This document shows positions 16,544 to 25,433 of a stretch of 38,607 bases of DNA, piece after piece. The notes below the pieces were generated by a model. The model was not told the origin of the DNA. It ran no database searches and saw nothing but the letters and a program-made list of their open reading frames with translations. Every line of letters starts with the position of its first letter. Within the stretch, counting starts at the first letter, position 1. Source of the stretch: Deltaproteobacteria bacterium (GTDB taxonomy: Bacteria > Myxococcota_C > UBA6777). The DNA lies in assembly GCA_002731275.1 (NCBI GenBank), contig PCBK01000087.1, positions 1 through 38,607 on the forward strand. Direction: 5' to 3'. The position numbers were made by a program, and so were the translations under genes.

Positions 16544-16724
16544 ACTTCCTCGTCCTTCTCAACGTGGGAATGGAGTTTTTATGAGGTCTCTATCTCGACG
16601 CGAGGTGAAGGTGTGTACCGTTCACCCGACCATCAATGCTTCGATCATCGACCCATATGGATACCAAAATGGCCCCGGGGCGTCAAGCCATTCGAGGCCG
16701 TGATGAGTGGATTGTCTGTCTACT

Positions 16725-19238
16725 TCACTTTTTTTTTCGTTGGGGGCGTTTTTCGGCTTTGGCCGTCCATGGATCTTCAGGCCATGCGTGCTTTGGATAG
16801 CGTTGGCGTAATTCTTTGCGTACGTCTGTGTAAGTGTTCTCCCAAAAACTCCTGAGATCCGTCGTGACTTGCTGTGGGCGCATGTTAGGCGCGAGCAGAT
16901 GGATGAGCACCTCCAGCCGACCTCTCGCGATTCTTGGGGTGTCGTGACACCCAAAGAGTTCCTGGATACGCACGGCGAGGACAGGGTGGGCTTGTGTGGT
17001 GTCATACGAGAGCCGGATACGACTGCCACTGGGAACTTCGATGTGGGTTGGGGCTTCTTTTTCCAGACACTGTAGCTGTTCACGCGTACATTTTGATTTG
17101 AGATAGTCGAGCAGAGGAAACTTTTGAAGCTCTGCAAAGCTCCTCAATCCGTAGCATATCTCTGGCAGCCATGAGATCAATTGTTCTTCATCAAACGCTG
17201 GATACGCCAGTTCCGGGAGCGCTTGTCGTAGGCAGGCGACACGTGCGAGCCACTGCGCTGTCTTCTTTTCATCGAGCTGCAGGGCTTCTTTGAGCTGTTC
17301 TCGTGCTGCCTCAGCGAGCGCTGTAGCGCACGCATCCGGCGAAGGGGTGGGGCCGACTTGCTCTTCGAGGACGAGGTCGAGAAAGCGCCTTCGTTGTTTT
17401 CCGATGACTTTCCCCGAAGCTTCATCGAAGACCGCGATGGTTTCTTCGTGGATGTGTTGTTGAGGAAGCCACGACTCTTCGAGGACGGAGGCTAGGTAGA
17501 CCCGTGCGTCTTTTTGTTGTCTGGAACCTGCGTCTGTGTGGACGCATACGAAGAGCTGTGTGTCCACAGAGGGGCTAGGCTCAAAGAGTCTCACGCCTTT
17601 TCCCTCTACAGTGACAGCTTTGTGGCTTTTTTGGGCGCGTCGGCGCGCGACTCGATCGGGAAATCCTGCGAGGATTGCGCGACGTAGGGCTTCTTCTACT
17701 GGGTACATTGCGTCTGGTGTGTTGCCCCAAGTTTGTTGGACAGTGTTGTACATGGAGGAGGCAATTTTCTCGATTTGTTTGGCGACACCAGGCTTCCAGT
17801 TTGAACGCTTGGGAGGGGTGCGCAGGTGTTGTGTGAGTGTGAGCACCTCCTCGACGACCTCGATGGTTTCGGGTCTGTTCTGGGTCCGTTTGTATGGACT
17901 GCGCTCTGAGATGCGGGCCGCCAACAGGCAACCTGATCTTGTGTGGCCGAGTGTGTGGGCTTGTAAGACACATGCCGCGAGTCGAGGAGAGACTGGAAGG
18001 TTCGCCATTTTGCGTCCTTCAGGTGTCAATGTGTTCGCTTGTAGCGCGTTGAGCCGATGGAGTTGTCGAAGGGCGTCCTCTCTCGCTTCCTCTGAGGGAG
18101 GCTCATACCACGGGAATTGCTGGATATCTGTTTCACCCCATGCGTACAGTTCGAGGAAGGCTGCTGTGCAATCGACGCGATGGATTTCGGCGGGTGCGTG
18201 TGCGTCGAGCTGGCGGTGGGTGAATGAGGTCCAAAGTCGCAGGCAGATCCCGGGCTTGGTTCGACCGGCCCGTCCTTTTCTTTGCTCGGCGGAGGCGAGG
18301 CTGATGCGCTTTGTCTCCAGCCTGTTCATCCCATGCCCCCAATCCATGTGCATCTGTTTGCAGAGTCCTGAGTCGATGACAACGCCTACACCATCGATGG
18401 TCAGAGATGATTCGGCGATGTTTGTCGCGAGGATGATCCGGCGCGATGATTGGGGGGTAATGACCTGTCGCTGTTGATTGAGTGGTAACTCGCCGTAAAG
18501 TGGGAGTAAAAGGATACCTTGCGTCTCAGCCCACTGTGCGAGTTGCTCTTGGGTGTTGAGGATGTCGCGTACGCCAGGGAGGAAGACGAGGATATCATCG
18601 TCTGTTTCGTGCGCAAGTTTTCGTGTGTATTTAGCCGTGAGGACGTGAAGAGGGAGGTCTTCGTCTCGTTCGAGATAGCGAACTTCGACGGGGTGTTGTC
18701 GTCCTTCGCCTTCGATACTTGGGCAAGCGCCGAGGTAGGCGCAGATGTCTGACGGATCGATCGTCGCGCTCATGACGATGATATGAAGGTCTTCATTGGC
18801 TTCTTGTTGGACTTTTCTGGTCATGGCGAAGCACAAATCGAGGTTAAGGCTCCGCTCGTGAAATTCGTCGAAGATCACGCAGCCGACATCTTCTAGGAAG
18901 GGATCACGTTGGAGATATTGGAGATACATCCCCTCTGTCAGGACGATGATCTTTGTTTGCTCGTTGCACTTTTTGTCGAAGCGGACGTGATAGCCGATCT
19001 CTTCTCCGAGCTTTGTGTGGGTCGTCTCTGCCATGCGATGGGCTGCGGAGCGTGCTGCGATGCGCCTGGGGACGACCATCAAAATCTTGGTCGATGTGTA
19101 GATGGAGGTCTCCATTAGTGCGATGGGGACGCGAGTTGTCTTCCCTGAGCCTGTTGGTGATTGTAGCACCAGCGCGGGAAAAGATGTCAGCGAGTCGACA
19201 ATGGACGGAAGCAAGGAGTCTATTGGCAAGCGTTGCAA
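16725..19238 (-). CDS. hrpB: ATP-dependent helicase HrpB (DEAH family)
   Basis: 837 residues, the usual size for bacterial HrpB. Motif I is SPTGSGKTT (27-35), motif Ia PRRIAARS, motif II DEFHERS (124-130, the DEFH variant typical of HrpB), motif III SAT, and motif VI is in the EQRKGRAGR stretch. The conserved C-terminal HrpB region is present, ending in a basic tail. HrpB is a DExH helicase of poorly defined cellular role. The only suitable start is TTG at 19238, with AGAGG about seven bases upstream; no in-frame ATG sits near a ribosome site. The gene is divergent from the small membrane protein at 19446. Confidence 0.93.
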   Translation of the reverse strand: MQRLPIDSLLPSIVDSLTSFPALVLQSPTGSGKTTRVPIALMETSIYTSTKILMVVPRRIAARSAAHRMAETTHTKLGEEIGYHVRFDKKCNEQTKIIVLTEGMYLQYLQRDPFLEDVGCVIFDEFHERSLNLDLCFAMTRKVQQEANEDLHIIVMSATIDPSDICAYLGACPSIEGEGRQHPVEVRYLERDEDLPLHVLTAKYTRKLAHETDDDILVFLPGVRDILNTQEQLAQWAETQGILLLPLYGELPLNQQRQVITPQSSRRIILATNIAESSLTIDGVGVVIDSGLCKQMHMDWGHGMNRLETKRISLASAEQRKGRAGRTKPGICLRLWTSFTHRQLDAHAPAEIHRVDCTAAFLELYAWGETDIQQFPWYEPPSEEAREDALRQLHRLNALQANTLTPEGRKMANLPVSPRLAACVLQAHTLGHTRSGCLLAARISERSPYKRTQNRPETIEVVEEVLTLTQHLRTPPKRSNWKPGVAKQIEKIASSMYNTVQQTWGNTPDAMYPVEEALRRAILAGFPDRVARRRAQKSHKAVTVEGKGVRLFEPSPSVDTQLFVCVHTDAGSRQQKDARVYLASVLEESWLPQQHIHEETIAVFDEASGKVIGKQRRRFLDLVLEEQVGPTPSPDACATALAEAAREQLKEALQLDEKKTAQWLARVACLRQALPELAYPAFDEEQLISWLPEICYGLRSFAELQKFPLLDYLKSKCTREQLQCLEKEAPTHIEVPSGSRIRLSYDTTQAHPVLAVRIQELFGCHDTPRIARGRLEVLIHLLAPNMRPQQVTTDLRSFWENTYTDVRKELRQRYPKHAWPEDPWTAKAEKRPQRKKK

Positions 19239-19385
19239 GGGGAGCCTCTTGGATGATGTGTGGATGTTTTGATTCTTCCTGGACGATTGATACTATGTCC
19301 TCACGAGGACGGCAAGCGCTTCTTGTGTTCGTGGCGTTGCTCGTCAGCGAAGCGGTCGTGCGTTTGGAAGGTTGCATATTCTCGC

Positions 19386-19414
19386 TTGACTTGCTCGTAT
19401 GTGCTTTGTATGTT
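19386..19414 (+). promoter_or_regulatory. Sigma-70-type promoter for the 19446 gene and arcA
   Basis: TTGACT (19386-19391), a 17-base spacer and TATGTT (19409-19414) make a good promoter 32 bases before the small membrane gene. Directly after it, TTGCCG (19416-19421) and CGGCAA (19429-19434) form a perfect small stem at the expected transcription start, just before the AAGGAG ribosome site. It could be an operator or a leader hairpin. Confidence 0.55.
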
Positions 19415-19445
19415 CTTGCCGAATTGAACGGCAAAAGGAGTTCAG

Positions 19446-19691
19446 ATGAAGACATTGGGTTTGTTGTTGGTCATTTTTGTTTCGGTCGTCTTTATTGTGG
19501 TAAGCTCTCTTGGTCCTTTGATGTTTTCGCGCAAGAAGCGTGCGGAGCAGCGGCGCAAAGATCGAGAGTGGGCGCAAGCGCTCCTCGAAGCGGAGCGCAA
19601 GCAGAAAGAGGCAGAGCAGACGTCCTCAGAAGTTGAACAAACTGAGCAAGCTGAACAAGAGGAAGTCCCCACAGAGACGAAAGAAGCGTAG
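19446..19691 (+). CDS. Small single-pass membrane protein
   Basis: 81 residues with a strong AAGGAG site at 19435-19440. Residues 4-27 form one hydrophobic helix (LGLLLVIFVSVVFIVVSSLGPLMF), followed by a KKRAEQRRK basic patch, then a helical, increasingly Glu/Gln-rich tail of about 45 residues likely to be a cytoplasmic coiled coil (N-out, C-in by the positive-inside rule). No family is recognised. The arginine deiminase start is only nine bases beyond its stop, so the two are very likely co-translated. The open frame, ribosome site and upstream promoter together make it a real gene. Confidence 0.75.
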   Translation: MKTLGLLLVIFVSVVFIVVSSLGPLMFSRKKRAEQRRKDREWAQALLEAERKQKEAEQTSSEVEQTEQAEQEEVPTETKEA

Positions 19692-19700
19692 GAGTCTGGT

Positions 19701-20963
19701 TTGGTAAACGTCACATCCGAAGTTGGTAAGCTCAAGCGAGTGTTGGTGCATGAGCCTGGTCGCGAAGTCGATCAGATGACGCCCTCTATGATGGAGGAGT
19801 TGTTATTTGATGATATCCTCGACGGAGAAGGTGCGAGAAGCGAGCATGGGCTGTTTCGACGCACTATGCAGCTGCTTGGGATTGAAGTGTTGGAGAGCCA
19901 GCAGCTGTTGCTCGAATCCCTGCGACAAGAAGGCGCTCTCGAATGGTTTTGGAATGTGTATGCGGGGCGACTTCCCGAAAAAGTCTACACGCAGTTGAAA
20001 GAGCTTGAGGTCGAGGGGCTCGTCAATGCGCTTGTCCATGGTGTCAGGCGAAAGGGCAACAGCGCTGATTTTAAAGATCACGACTTGTTCGATGTCCACC
20101 CAATCCCCAACTGGTGTTTCCAGCGTGATCCCCAGGTTGTGATCGGCAATGGCGTTTTGTTTTGCTCCATGGCGACAAAGGCGCGTCGGCGTGAGACGCT
20201 GCTCAGTCGCTTGATCTTTCGCTTTCATCCCAGCCTCCAAGGGACACCCATCCTCTTTGATGCCTTTGAAGAGGATAAAAAACAGCCCATCTTCTTGGGA
20301 CGTGAGCACCTTCATATCGAAGGGGGTGATCTGCTCGTGCTGTCCAAAGACGTTGTCGCTGTCGGATACTCCGAGCGCACAAATGTCTTGGCGATTCAGT
20401 ATCTCGCGAGAGCCCTCGCACAGATGGAAGACGGACCCAAGTATCTCGTCGTTGTAGAGATCCCGAAGAAGCGGGCATACATGCACCTTGATACGATCAT
20501 GACACCTGTTGATCACGACGCCTGTCTTGTCTATCCCGCGGCGATTATGCCTGGTGGCAGTGAAGAGGCGACCGCGTATGAGTTTGATCTACATGCGAGT
20601 GAATTGACGCCTTCAATGAGGGGCAACGTGTTGCAACTTCTTGCGCGGCGTGGACTCGATTACGAGCCCATTTTGTGTGGAGGGACAGATCCCCTCCATC
20701 AACAACGTGAGCAGTGGACGGATGGTGCGAATACATTCACTCTCGCGCCAGGAATGATCACGCTTTACGACCGCAACCGTGTGACGGCAGATGAACTGAT
20801 CAAGCACGGATTTCGTATTGTCTCCGCAGAAGATCTCGTCCTCGGCCGGGCTGAAGCGGATCTCAACAAACAAGAACGTGTTTGTATTATGTTACCCAGT
20901 CATGAGATCTCGCGTGCACGGGGTGGTCCCCACTGCCTGACACATCCCCTTGAACGATTCTAG
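19701..20963 (+). CDS. arcA: Arginine deiminase
   Basis: 420 residues, normal for arginine deiminase, which converts arginine to citrulline and ammonia in the cytoplasm. Family landmarks in order: VLVHEPGREVDQMTP near the N-terminus, LLFDDIL (35-41), PNWCFQRDP (usual form PNLYFTRDP), HIEGGDLLVL, MHLDTIMTPVD with the catalytic His, and GGPHCLTHPLER with nucleophile C412 near the end. Start is TTG 19701 with AGGAG six bases upstream. No ornithine carbamoyltransferase, carbamate kinase or antiporter gene is beside it, so this is not a standard arc operon; citrulline may feed other metabolism. It follows the small membrane protein closely and ends 48 bases before the PIN-like gene. Confidence 0.92.
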   Translation: MVNVTSEVGKLKRVLVHEPGREVDQMTPSMMEELLFDDILDGEGARSEHGLFRRTMQLLGIEVLESQQLLLESLRQEGALEWFWNVYAGRLPEKVYTQLKELEVEGLVNALVHGVRRKGNSADFKDHDLFDVHPIPNWCFQRDPQVVIGNGVLFCSMATKARRRETLLSRLIFRFHPSLQGTPILFDAFEEDKKQPIFLGREHLHIEGGDLLVLSKDVVAVGYSERTNVLAIQYLARALAQMEDGPKYLVVVEIPKKRAYMHLDTIMTPVDHDACLVYPAAIMPGGSEEATAYEFDLHASELTPSMRGNVLQLLARRGLDYEPILCGGTDPLHQQREQWTDGANTFTLAPGMITLYDRNRVTADELIKHGFRIVSAEDLVLGRAEADLNKQERVCIMLPSHEISRARGGPHCLTHPLERF

Positions 20964-20977
20964 AGGCTGGGTACACT
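20950..20977 (+). promoter_or_regulatory. Candidate promoter for the PIN-like/vault-like pair
   Basis: TTGAAC (20950-20955), a 16-base spacer and TACACT (20972-20977) each match four of six consensus positions. It overlaps the end of arcA and lies about 35 bases before ATG 21012. If real, the pair can be transcribed without arcA; readthrough from arcA is equally possible. Confidence 0.3.
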
Positions 20978-21011
20978 ATGTAAATACTCTCTATTTCAAA
21001 TAGGAAATCGA

Positions 21012-21725
21012 ATGAACAGATCGTTGATGTATCTCGACCAGAATTACGCTTCCAGGATATCGAAATTCCTGATCGGTGACGACGGTCATGCACACTTTGG
21101 TCTGTTACACGACGTTCTCACCCAATCCGATATCTGTATCCCACCAAGTCCCTTCCACGTCCTCGAATTGCTCGACGGCTATCTCAAGCCTTCCTTCCAA
21201 CAACTGTACGGTCATTTTTCGAGAGGCTACTGGGTCCGCCACTGGCAGGACGTGGTGAAGCGACAGGCCATTCATCAACGCGTGGACATCGAAGACTTTT
21301 TGACCACTGAGGGAGATTGGGAGAGTGCGGCTGAGACAGCTCCCCTCACGGACATCGTGACGCTCGCATGGAATGGTTCATTCGTCGAGCGAAAACATGC
21401 GATCACGACGATGTTGCAGCAGCGCCTGCAACCTTTGATCGGGGAGGTGGAGACGCCATTTGTGCGGATTCTTTCCGGTTTGTTGACATTTCGTAGTTTG
21501 AACGAAGAGCGACAGGCGCGAGATTCAGATTTGATCGACTTGTTGATGGCGGCGACAGTTCGTCCGTATGTTCAATGGTTATGTACAGACCGTTTTATGA
21601 GAGAAGGGCTTGAGAAGATTGGAGAAGGCGAAGGGGTTTTCTCTGGTCGCCGACAGGAGGTGCATGTGTTGATCCAGCGATTTGCTCCAGGGACATCCTC
21701 AGTGGGAGGAGCTCATGGAGTATAA
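21012..21725 (+). CDS. Uncharacterised protein, possible PIN-like fold
   Basis: 237 residues from ATG 21012 with AGGAAA upstream. The N-terminus MYLDQN (residues 6-11) puts an acidic residue at the end of a first beta strand. The segment near 168-200 (ARDSDLIDLLMAATVRPYVQ followed by WLCTDRFM) gives D..D...A and TDR spacing, resembling the acidic residues of PIN-like nucleases. This is a by-eye resemblance and no family could be named. If it holds, it would be a metal-dependent RNase or an inactive relative. No signal peptide or membrane helix. The stop overlaps the start of the vault-like gene (ATG 21715) by 11 bases, so the two are probably translationally coupled and act together. Confidence 0.65.
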   Translation: MNRSLMYLDQNYASRISKFLIGDDGHAHFGLLHDVLTQSDICIPPSPFHVLELLDGYLKPSFQQLYGHFSRGYWVRHWQDVVKRQAIHQRVDIEDFLTTEGDWESAAETAPLTDIVTLAWNGSFVERKHAITTMLQQRLQPLIGEVETPFVRILSGLLTFRSLNEERQARDSDLIDLLMAATVRPYVQWLCTDRFMREGLEKIGEGEGVFSGRRQEVHVLIQRFAPGTSSVGGAHGV

Positions 21726-23442
21726 AATGATGAAGAAGTCCGGTGCGTTGCAGGAAGGACTTCCCAATCGAAGTAAAACGAAGCGCAAAGTGCGGCCGAT
21801 GCGGTCGATCTCATCTGCGTCCAATTCACTCCCAATCCAGCAGCAAGTACAAAATTTTTCGGACTTTGGGGAAGAACAGGCGCAGGGGATCTTGAGTGAG
21901 CTGGAGATCGACTCTCTTTTGAATGACAATGTCGTCAATTTTCCGTCGAGTGGACCAGTTGGAGGGGTGCAGAGTATGTCTCCTGCGTTTGCCCAACAAC
22001 AGGCCGATACGCCACCGGGAGGTGGTGACGATGCAGGAGGCGGGGGCGCTGAGCACCCCGATCGCAGGCGCATGTTGAATATGCGCGGTAGACCTATCCA
22101 ACGCAAACCGAATCAACTCAAACACACGGGGCATTTGAATCAAATGGGCTTATTTTCCTATACCGTTTCCGAAGGCCAGCGGGTCTTGATGATCGACAAA
22201 AATGGGCAGGGGAAGATCCTCGACGGTCCTTGCCGTGTGTGGCGTTGGGGAAAACGCATCAGCCACTTGATGCAATATGCAGCCTACCCTGGTGAGTTTC
22301 TGATCGTTCGACACCTCGATGGTTCACAGGAGCACATGCACGGTCCCGCGAAGATCTGGTTTGACCCTCGTATTCACGCTGATATCCAAAAAGAAGACGC
22401 ACTCCAACTCGCAGCAAAAGAGGCTGTTGTCGTCTATTCCCGAAACGAGGGGGACGAAGCCGAAGAGGAGAGCGTGCAGCGGCGGATTGTGATGGGGCCA
22501 GAAGTTTTTGCTCCTCGTCCTGGCGAGTGGCTGCACACATTTTGTTGGCATGGGACGAAGGGGGACGGTTACAAAAAGATCCCGGGTGCTTTGGTTTTTC
22601 AGAAGCTGTGGTTGATGCCCGATCAAATGTACCATGACGTCGAAGATGTGCGAACGGCTGATGATGTCGTCTTGACCATTCGTTTGATGTTGTTCTTTGA
22701 GCTGAAGGACGTCGAACGAATGCTCGATGAGACACACGACCCCATCGGGGATTTTATCAACGCAGCGAGCTCAGACGTGCTCGACCTCGTCGGTCGCTAT
22801 ACGTTCGACGAGTTTAAGACCAAGATCGAGCTGCTCAACGAGATCACGAGTTATCACCAACTCAATACACGCGCTGAGCAGGTGGGTTATCGTATCAACA
22901 AAGTTGTGTACAGGGGATATTCGACGACAGCAGCGCTTCAGTCGATGCATGGTCAGGCGATAGAGGCGAGGACACGTCTCAAGCTAGAGCGTGAGACGGA
23001 GCGTCAGGCCCAAGAGTTGAGTGACTTCAAGCAACAGCGTGAATTCGAGCGCGCAGGGAAGTCGCGAAATGAGAAGACGCACGAGGTTAAGGCAGAGCTC
23101 GAATTGCAAAGACAACGACAATTGCAAGAGATTGAGTTTCGCGAAAAGCAGTGGCAGACAGAGCAAGAGCAGACCGAGAAGAAGCTCGCGCGTGCGTTTG
23201 AGCAGAGAAAGAGAGAGTGGGAGTTGTTGCACGAGCAAAGGCGCCAGGATGCGGAGTTTGCGTTGGAGCAAAAGCGCAAGCTGCACGAGGCTGAGGCGGC
23301 CTATCTGACCCAGCTCAAGGAGATGGGCGTCGATTTGACCTCCTATCTTACACAACATCGTGCAGACCAAGTGATCGAGCTACGTGGTCAGGGAGAGGGA
23401 GTCTCACCACACCTTCACGTTGAGCCAAGCAACCAACGCTGA
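21715..23442 (+). CDS. Major-vault-protein-like / SPFH-type protein
   Basis: 575 residues from ATG 21715, with GGAGGA at 21705-21710; ATG 21727 is an alternative. A low-complexity, Gly-rich N-terminus (1-140) precedes three beta repeats of about 40 residues, each with a GP turn: ILDGPCRVW (168-176), HMHGPAKIWFDP (207-218) and IVMGPEVFAPRPGEWLH (258-274). These resemble the repeats of eukaryotic major vault protein. Residues 295-410 resemble the SPFH-like shoulder (TADDVVLTIRLMLFFEL, NKVVYRGY). From 415 to 535 is a long Glu/Gln/Arg coiled coil like the vault cap helix, with a short tail. Vault protein has about nine repeats, so this is a shortened version. No signal peptide; likely a cytoplasmic self-assembling ring or shell. 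The assignment rests on pattern, not a computed alignment. Confidence 0.75.
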   Translation: MEYKMMKKSGALQEGLPNRSKTKRKVRPMRSISSASNSLPIQQQVQNFSDFGEEQAQGILSELEIDSLLNDNVVNFPSSGPVGGVQSMSPAFAQQQADTPPGGGDDAGGGGAEHPDRRRMLNMRGRPIQRKPNQLKHTGHLNQMGLFSYTVSEGQRVLMIDKNGQGKILDGPCRVWRWGKRISHLMQYAAYPGEFLIVRHLDGSQEHMHGPAKIWFDPRIHADIQKEDALQLAAKEAVVVYSRNEGDEAEEESVQRRIVMGPEVFAPRPGEWLHTFCWHGTKGDGYKKIPGALVFQKLWLMPDQMYHDVEDVRTADDVVLTIRLMLFFELKDVERMLDETHDPIGDFINAASSDVLDLVGRYTFDEFKTKIELLNEITSYHQLNTRAEQVGYRINKVVYRGYSTTAALQSMHGQAIEARTRLKLERETERQAQELSDFKQQREFERAGKSRNEKTHEVKAELELQRQRQLQEIEFREKQWQTEQEQTEKKLARAFEQRKREWELLHEQRRQDAEFALEQKRKLHEAEAAYLTQLKEMGVDLTSYLTQHRADQVIELRGQGEGVSPHLHVEPSNQR

Positions 23443-23454
23443 TTTCGTCGTCAA

Positions 23455-23481
23455 AAGCATATCCTTTGCTTGCTTTTTTTT
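23455..23481 (+). terminator. Probable intrinsic terminator after the vault-like gene
   Basis: AAGCA (23455-23459) and TGCTT (23467-23471) can pair over a 7-base loop, and two bases later comes a run of eight T (23474-23481). The stem is short, but the position, 12 bases after the stop codon, and the T-run fit an intrinsic terminator. The rest of the 212-base gap to the next gene shows no clear promoter. Confidence 0.45.
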
Positions 23482-23654
23482 CTGAGGGGTGTATAAGCCC
23501 TCTTGAAGACTTTTGTGTTCTTTTTCTTCCACATGTGCCAGCCTGTTTGTATGTACTCTCCGAAACATCCAATCATTTATGACTTGCTTTTTTGTGTGTG
23601 AAAACAGAACTTTCATGGTATCGTGTTCAGTTTTGTCAGTGATAGAGGACTTTG

Positions 23655-25025
23655 ATGATTGCATACGCACCCAGTTATCTCAATTTGATCAACCGCGCCG
23701 AAGAGCTCGCCTCCGAGAAGCAATTTGAAGAGGCTGAAGCGCTCTACAGAGAGGCCGCAGAGAACCAGGGACTCGACCTTGATGAGCTGCACGAGCGGGG
23801 CGTCACATTCATGCATAACGGTGAATTTGAAGACGCTTCTTACCCACTGTTGCAAGCCTACGATGCGAATCCTGTTGACTTGTCGTTGATCTTGAGTCTC
23901 TTGCGGCTTGGCTTGTTGAGTCAAAACGAAGAGCAAGCGTTGATGTTCAGCGAGCGTTTGATCGAGCGCAATGCTGGCCACGCAGAGGGACGTGCGTTGT
24001 GTGGATTGGCCTATGAGCTCCAAGGTGATTTGGAGCGGGCGTATGAGGAGCTGGAGTTGGCCATGCAGATGGATCCGACTTCATTTGTCGCCTCTTACAA
24101 CTACGGTCGGTTGATGTTTGAGGACAAGGTCTATCCAGCGGCGATTGAGGCGCTGAAGAAGGCCGTCTTGATGAACCCCGATGATGCCGATGCGCGCTAC
24201 CTCCTCGCAGCCAGTAATCGAGAGCTTGGGCAATTTGATGATGCGATTTTGGAGATGACGATCGCGATTGAGTTGGCTCCAGAAGAATCTGAGATGCATT
24301 TGTTTTACGCCGAGCTGCTCGTGGACGCCGATAAACTCGATGATGTTGTCTACCACATCGAAAAAGCGCTTGAGTACACTGATCCGGATGTTGCGATGCT
24401 TGAGCGGGCTTCCTTTATCTGTCTGCACGGCAATCTATTTGACGCGGCAGCGAATTACACGATCGATCTGCTGGAAAAAGTCCCTGATTACCAAAGAGGA
24501 TGGCTTAACCTATCTCTGTTCCACATGGCCTCTGATCGGATGGAGGAGAGTGAGAAGGCTGTAGATATCGCGATTGAGCTCGATCCTGATGACTGGGAGG
24601 CCCACTTTTTTCTCGGTAATCTCTACAGAAATACGAGCCGTTATGACCAGTCCGAAGCTTCTTATCTCAGGGCGTTTGCGCTGGCTGCGCCTGACGACGC
24701 GTACAAACCGGTTGGAAATCTCGGCGTTGCGCTGATGGAGCGAGCTGTACTGCGGCAGGGGGAGGGGGCAGAGCAGAGCGCTGATGACACCCGCAAGGCG
24801 ATTGAATACCTTGAGCAAGCCGTCTCTTTGTCACCTTCTGGTGAGTTTCGCTTTCATTACAACCTCGCGCTCGCCTACGCCAGCGTCGAAGAAGATTTTC
24901 GCAGCCTCCCGCTGTTAAAAGAGATCCTCAGCCAGGCTCCGAAAGACTCGGAGGAATTCGATGCGGCTCGTGAAATGCTCGACGCAATTGTTGGCAGAGA
25001 GTTACATGAGGAGAGCCCTGCTTGA
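23655..25025 (+). CDS. TPR-repeat protein (first of a paralogous pair)
   Basis: 456 residues from ATG 23655, with AGAGGA upstream. Tandem 34-residue helical repeats run the whole length, with typical TPR positions such as GLAYELQGDLERAYEELELAMQMDP and YNYGRLMFEDKVYPAAIEAL. No signal peptide or membrane helix; a soluble protein-binding scaffold is expected. It shares block-by-block similarity with the gene at 26192: ELASEKQFEEAEALYREAA and QGLDL near the start, and RFHYNLALAYAS near the end. The two are therefore paralogues from a duplication, on either side of an unrelated basic protein. Overall composition is acidic. Partner unknown. Confidence 0.88.
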   Translation: MIAYAPSYLNLINRAEELASEKQFEEAEALYREAAENQGLDLDELHERGVTFMHNGEFEDASYPLLQAYDANPVDLSLILSLLRLGLLSQNEEQALMFSERLIERNAGHAEGRALCGLAYELQGDLERAYEELELAMQMDPTSFVASYNYGRLMFEDKVYPAAIEALKKAVLMNPDDADARYLLAASNRELGQFDDAILEMTIAIELAPEESEMHLFYAELLVDADKLDDVVYHIEKALEYTDPDVAMLERASFICLHGNLFDAAANYTIDLLEKVPDYQRGWLNLSLFHMASDRMEESEKAVDIAIELDPDDWEAHFFLGNLYRNTSRYDQSEASYLRAFALAAPDDAYKPVGNLGVALMERAVLRQGEGAEQSADDTRKAIEYLEQAVSLSPSGEFRFHYNLALAYASVEEDFRSLPLLKEILSQAPKDSEEFDAAREMLDAIVGRELHEESPA

Positions 25026-25433
25026 CGTTGTTTCTGTGGATGGCAAAAAAATCTTCACCTTCCATTTTTCCGTCAGAATCCTTCTTTCTTACGTTTCTTT
25101 TCCCCTTGAGAATCTTTTTGAAAGAAAATGGTTGATTCTTAATGCTTTGAAATGGTTGATATTTTTTCTTGGGGTGGGATGGTGTTGTTACGATTGCTTG
25201 ATTTTTTGCAAAAAATATGAAACATTATCTTCGATGAGCCGATACTTGTTGCAGAACTTGATCTATTTTTGATCATTTTGTAAGAGAATACGGGATACTC
25301 CGTGTGTGCTTTTCATCAAGTCACGATGGTATCGGAGTGTATTCGACAATCAACAACGACTTTTCACAAAAGTCGCAAAAAATATCAGGTACATTCTTTT
25401 TTCGCGCAGGCCAAACAGCAAGGAGACAGGCCG
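25026..25433 (+). other. AT-rich gene-free interval
   Basis: No credible gene in 408 bases. It is clearly more AT-rich than its surroundings, especially 25110-25290. The 11-mer AAATGGTTGAT is repeated directly at 25126-25136 and 25150-25160. A GATC-T-rich-GATC stretch lies near 25260-25275. Several -35-like TTGATT/TTGATC and -10-like CATTAT words occur, but none with ideal spacing. It probably carries the promoter of the basic-protein gene and regulatory sites. Confidence 0.4.

Noticed and set aside
17536-18477. 313-codon plus-strand open frame
   Set aside because: Shadow of hrpB, which has all helicase motifs on the minus strand.
24961-25272. 103-codon open frame over the end of the first TPR gene
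   Set aside because: Starts inside the TPR gene in another frame and continues into AT-rich DNA; no ribosome site or family.
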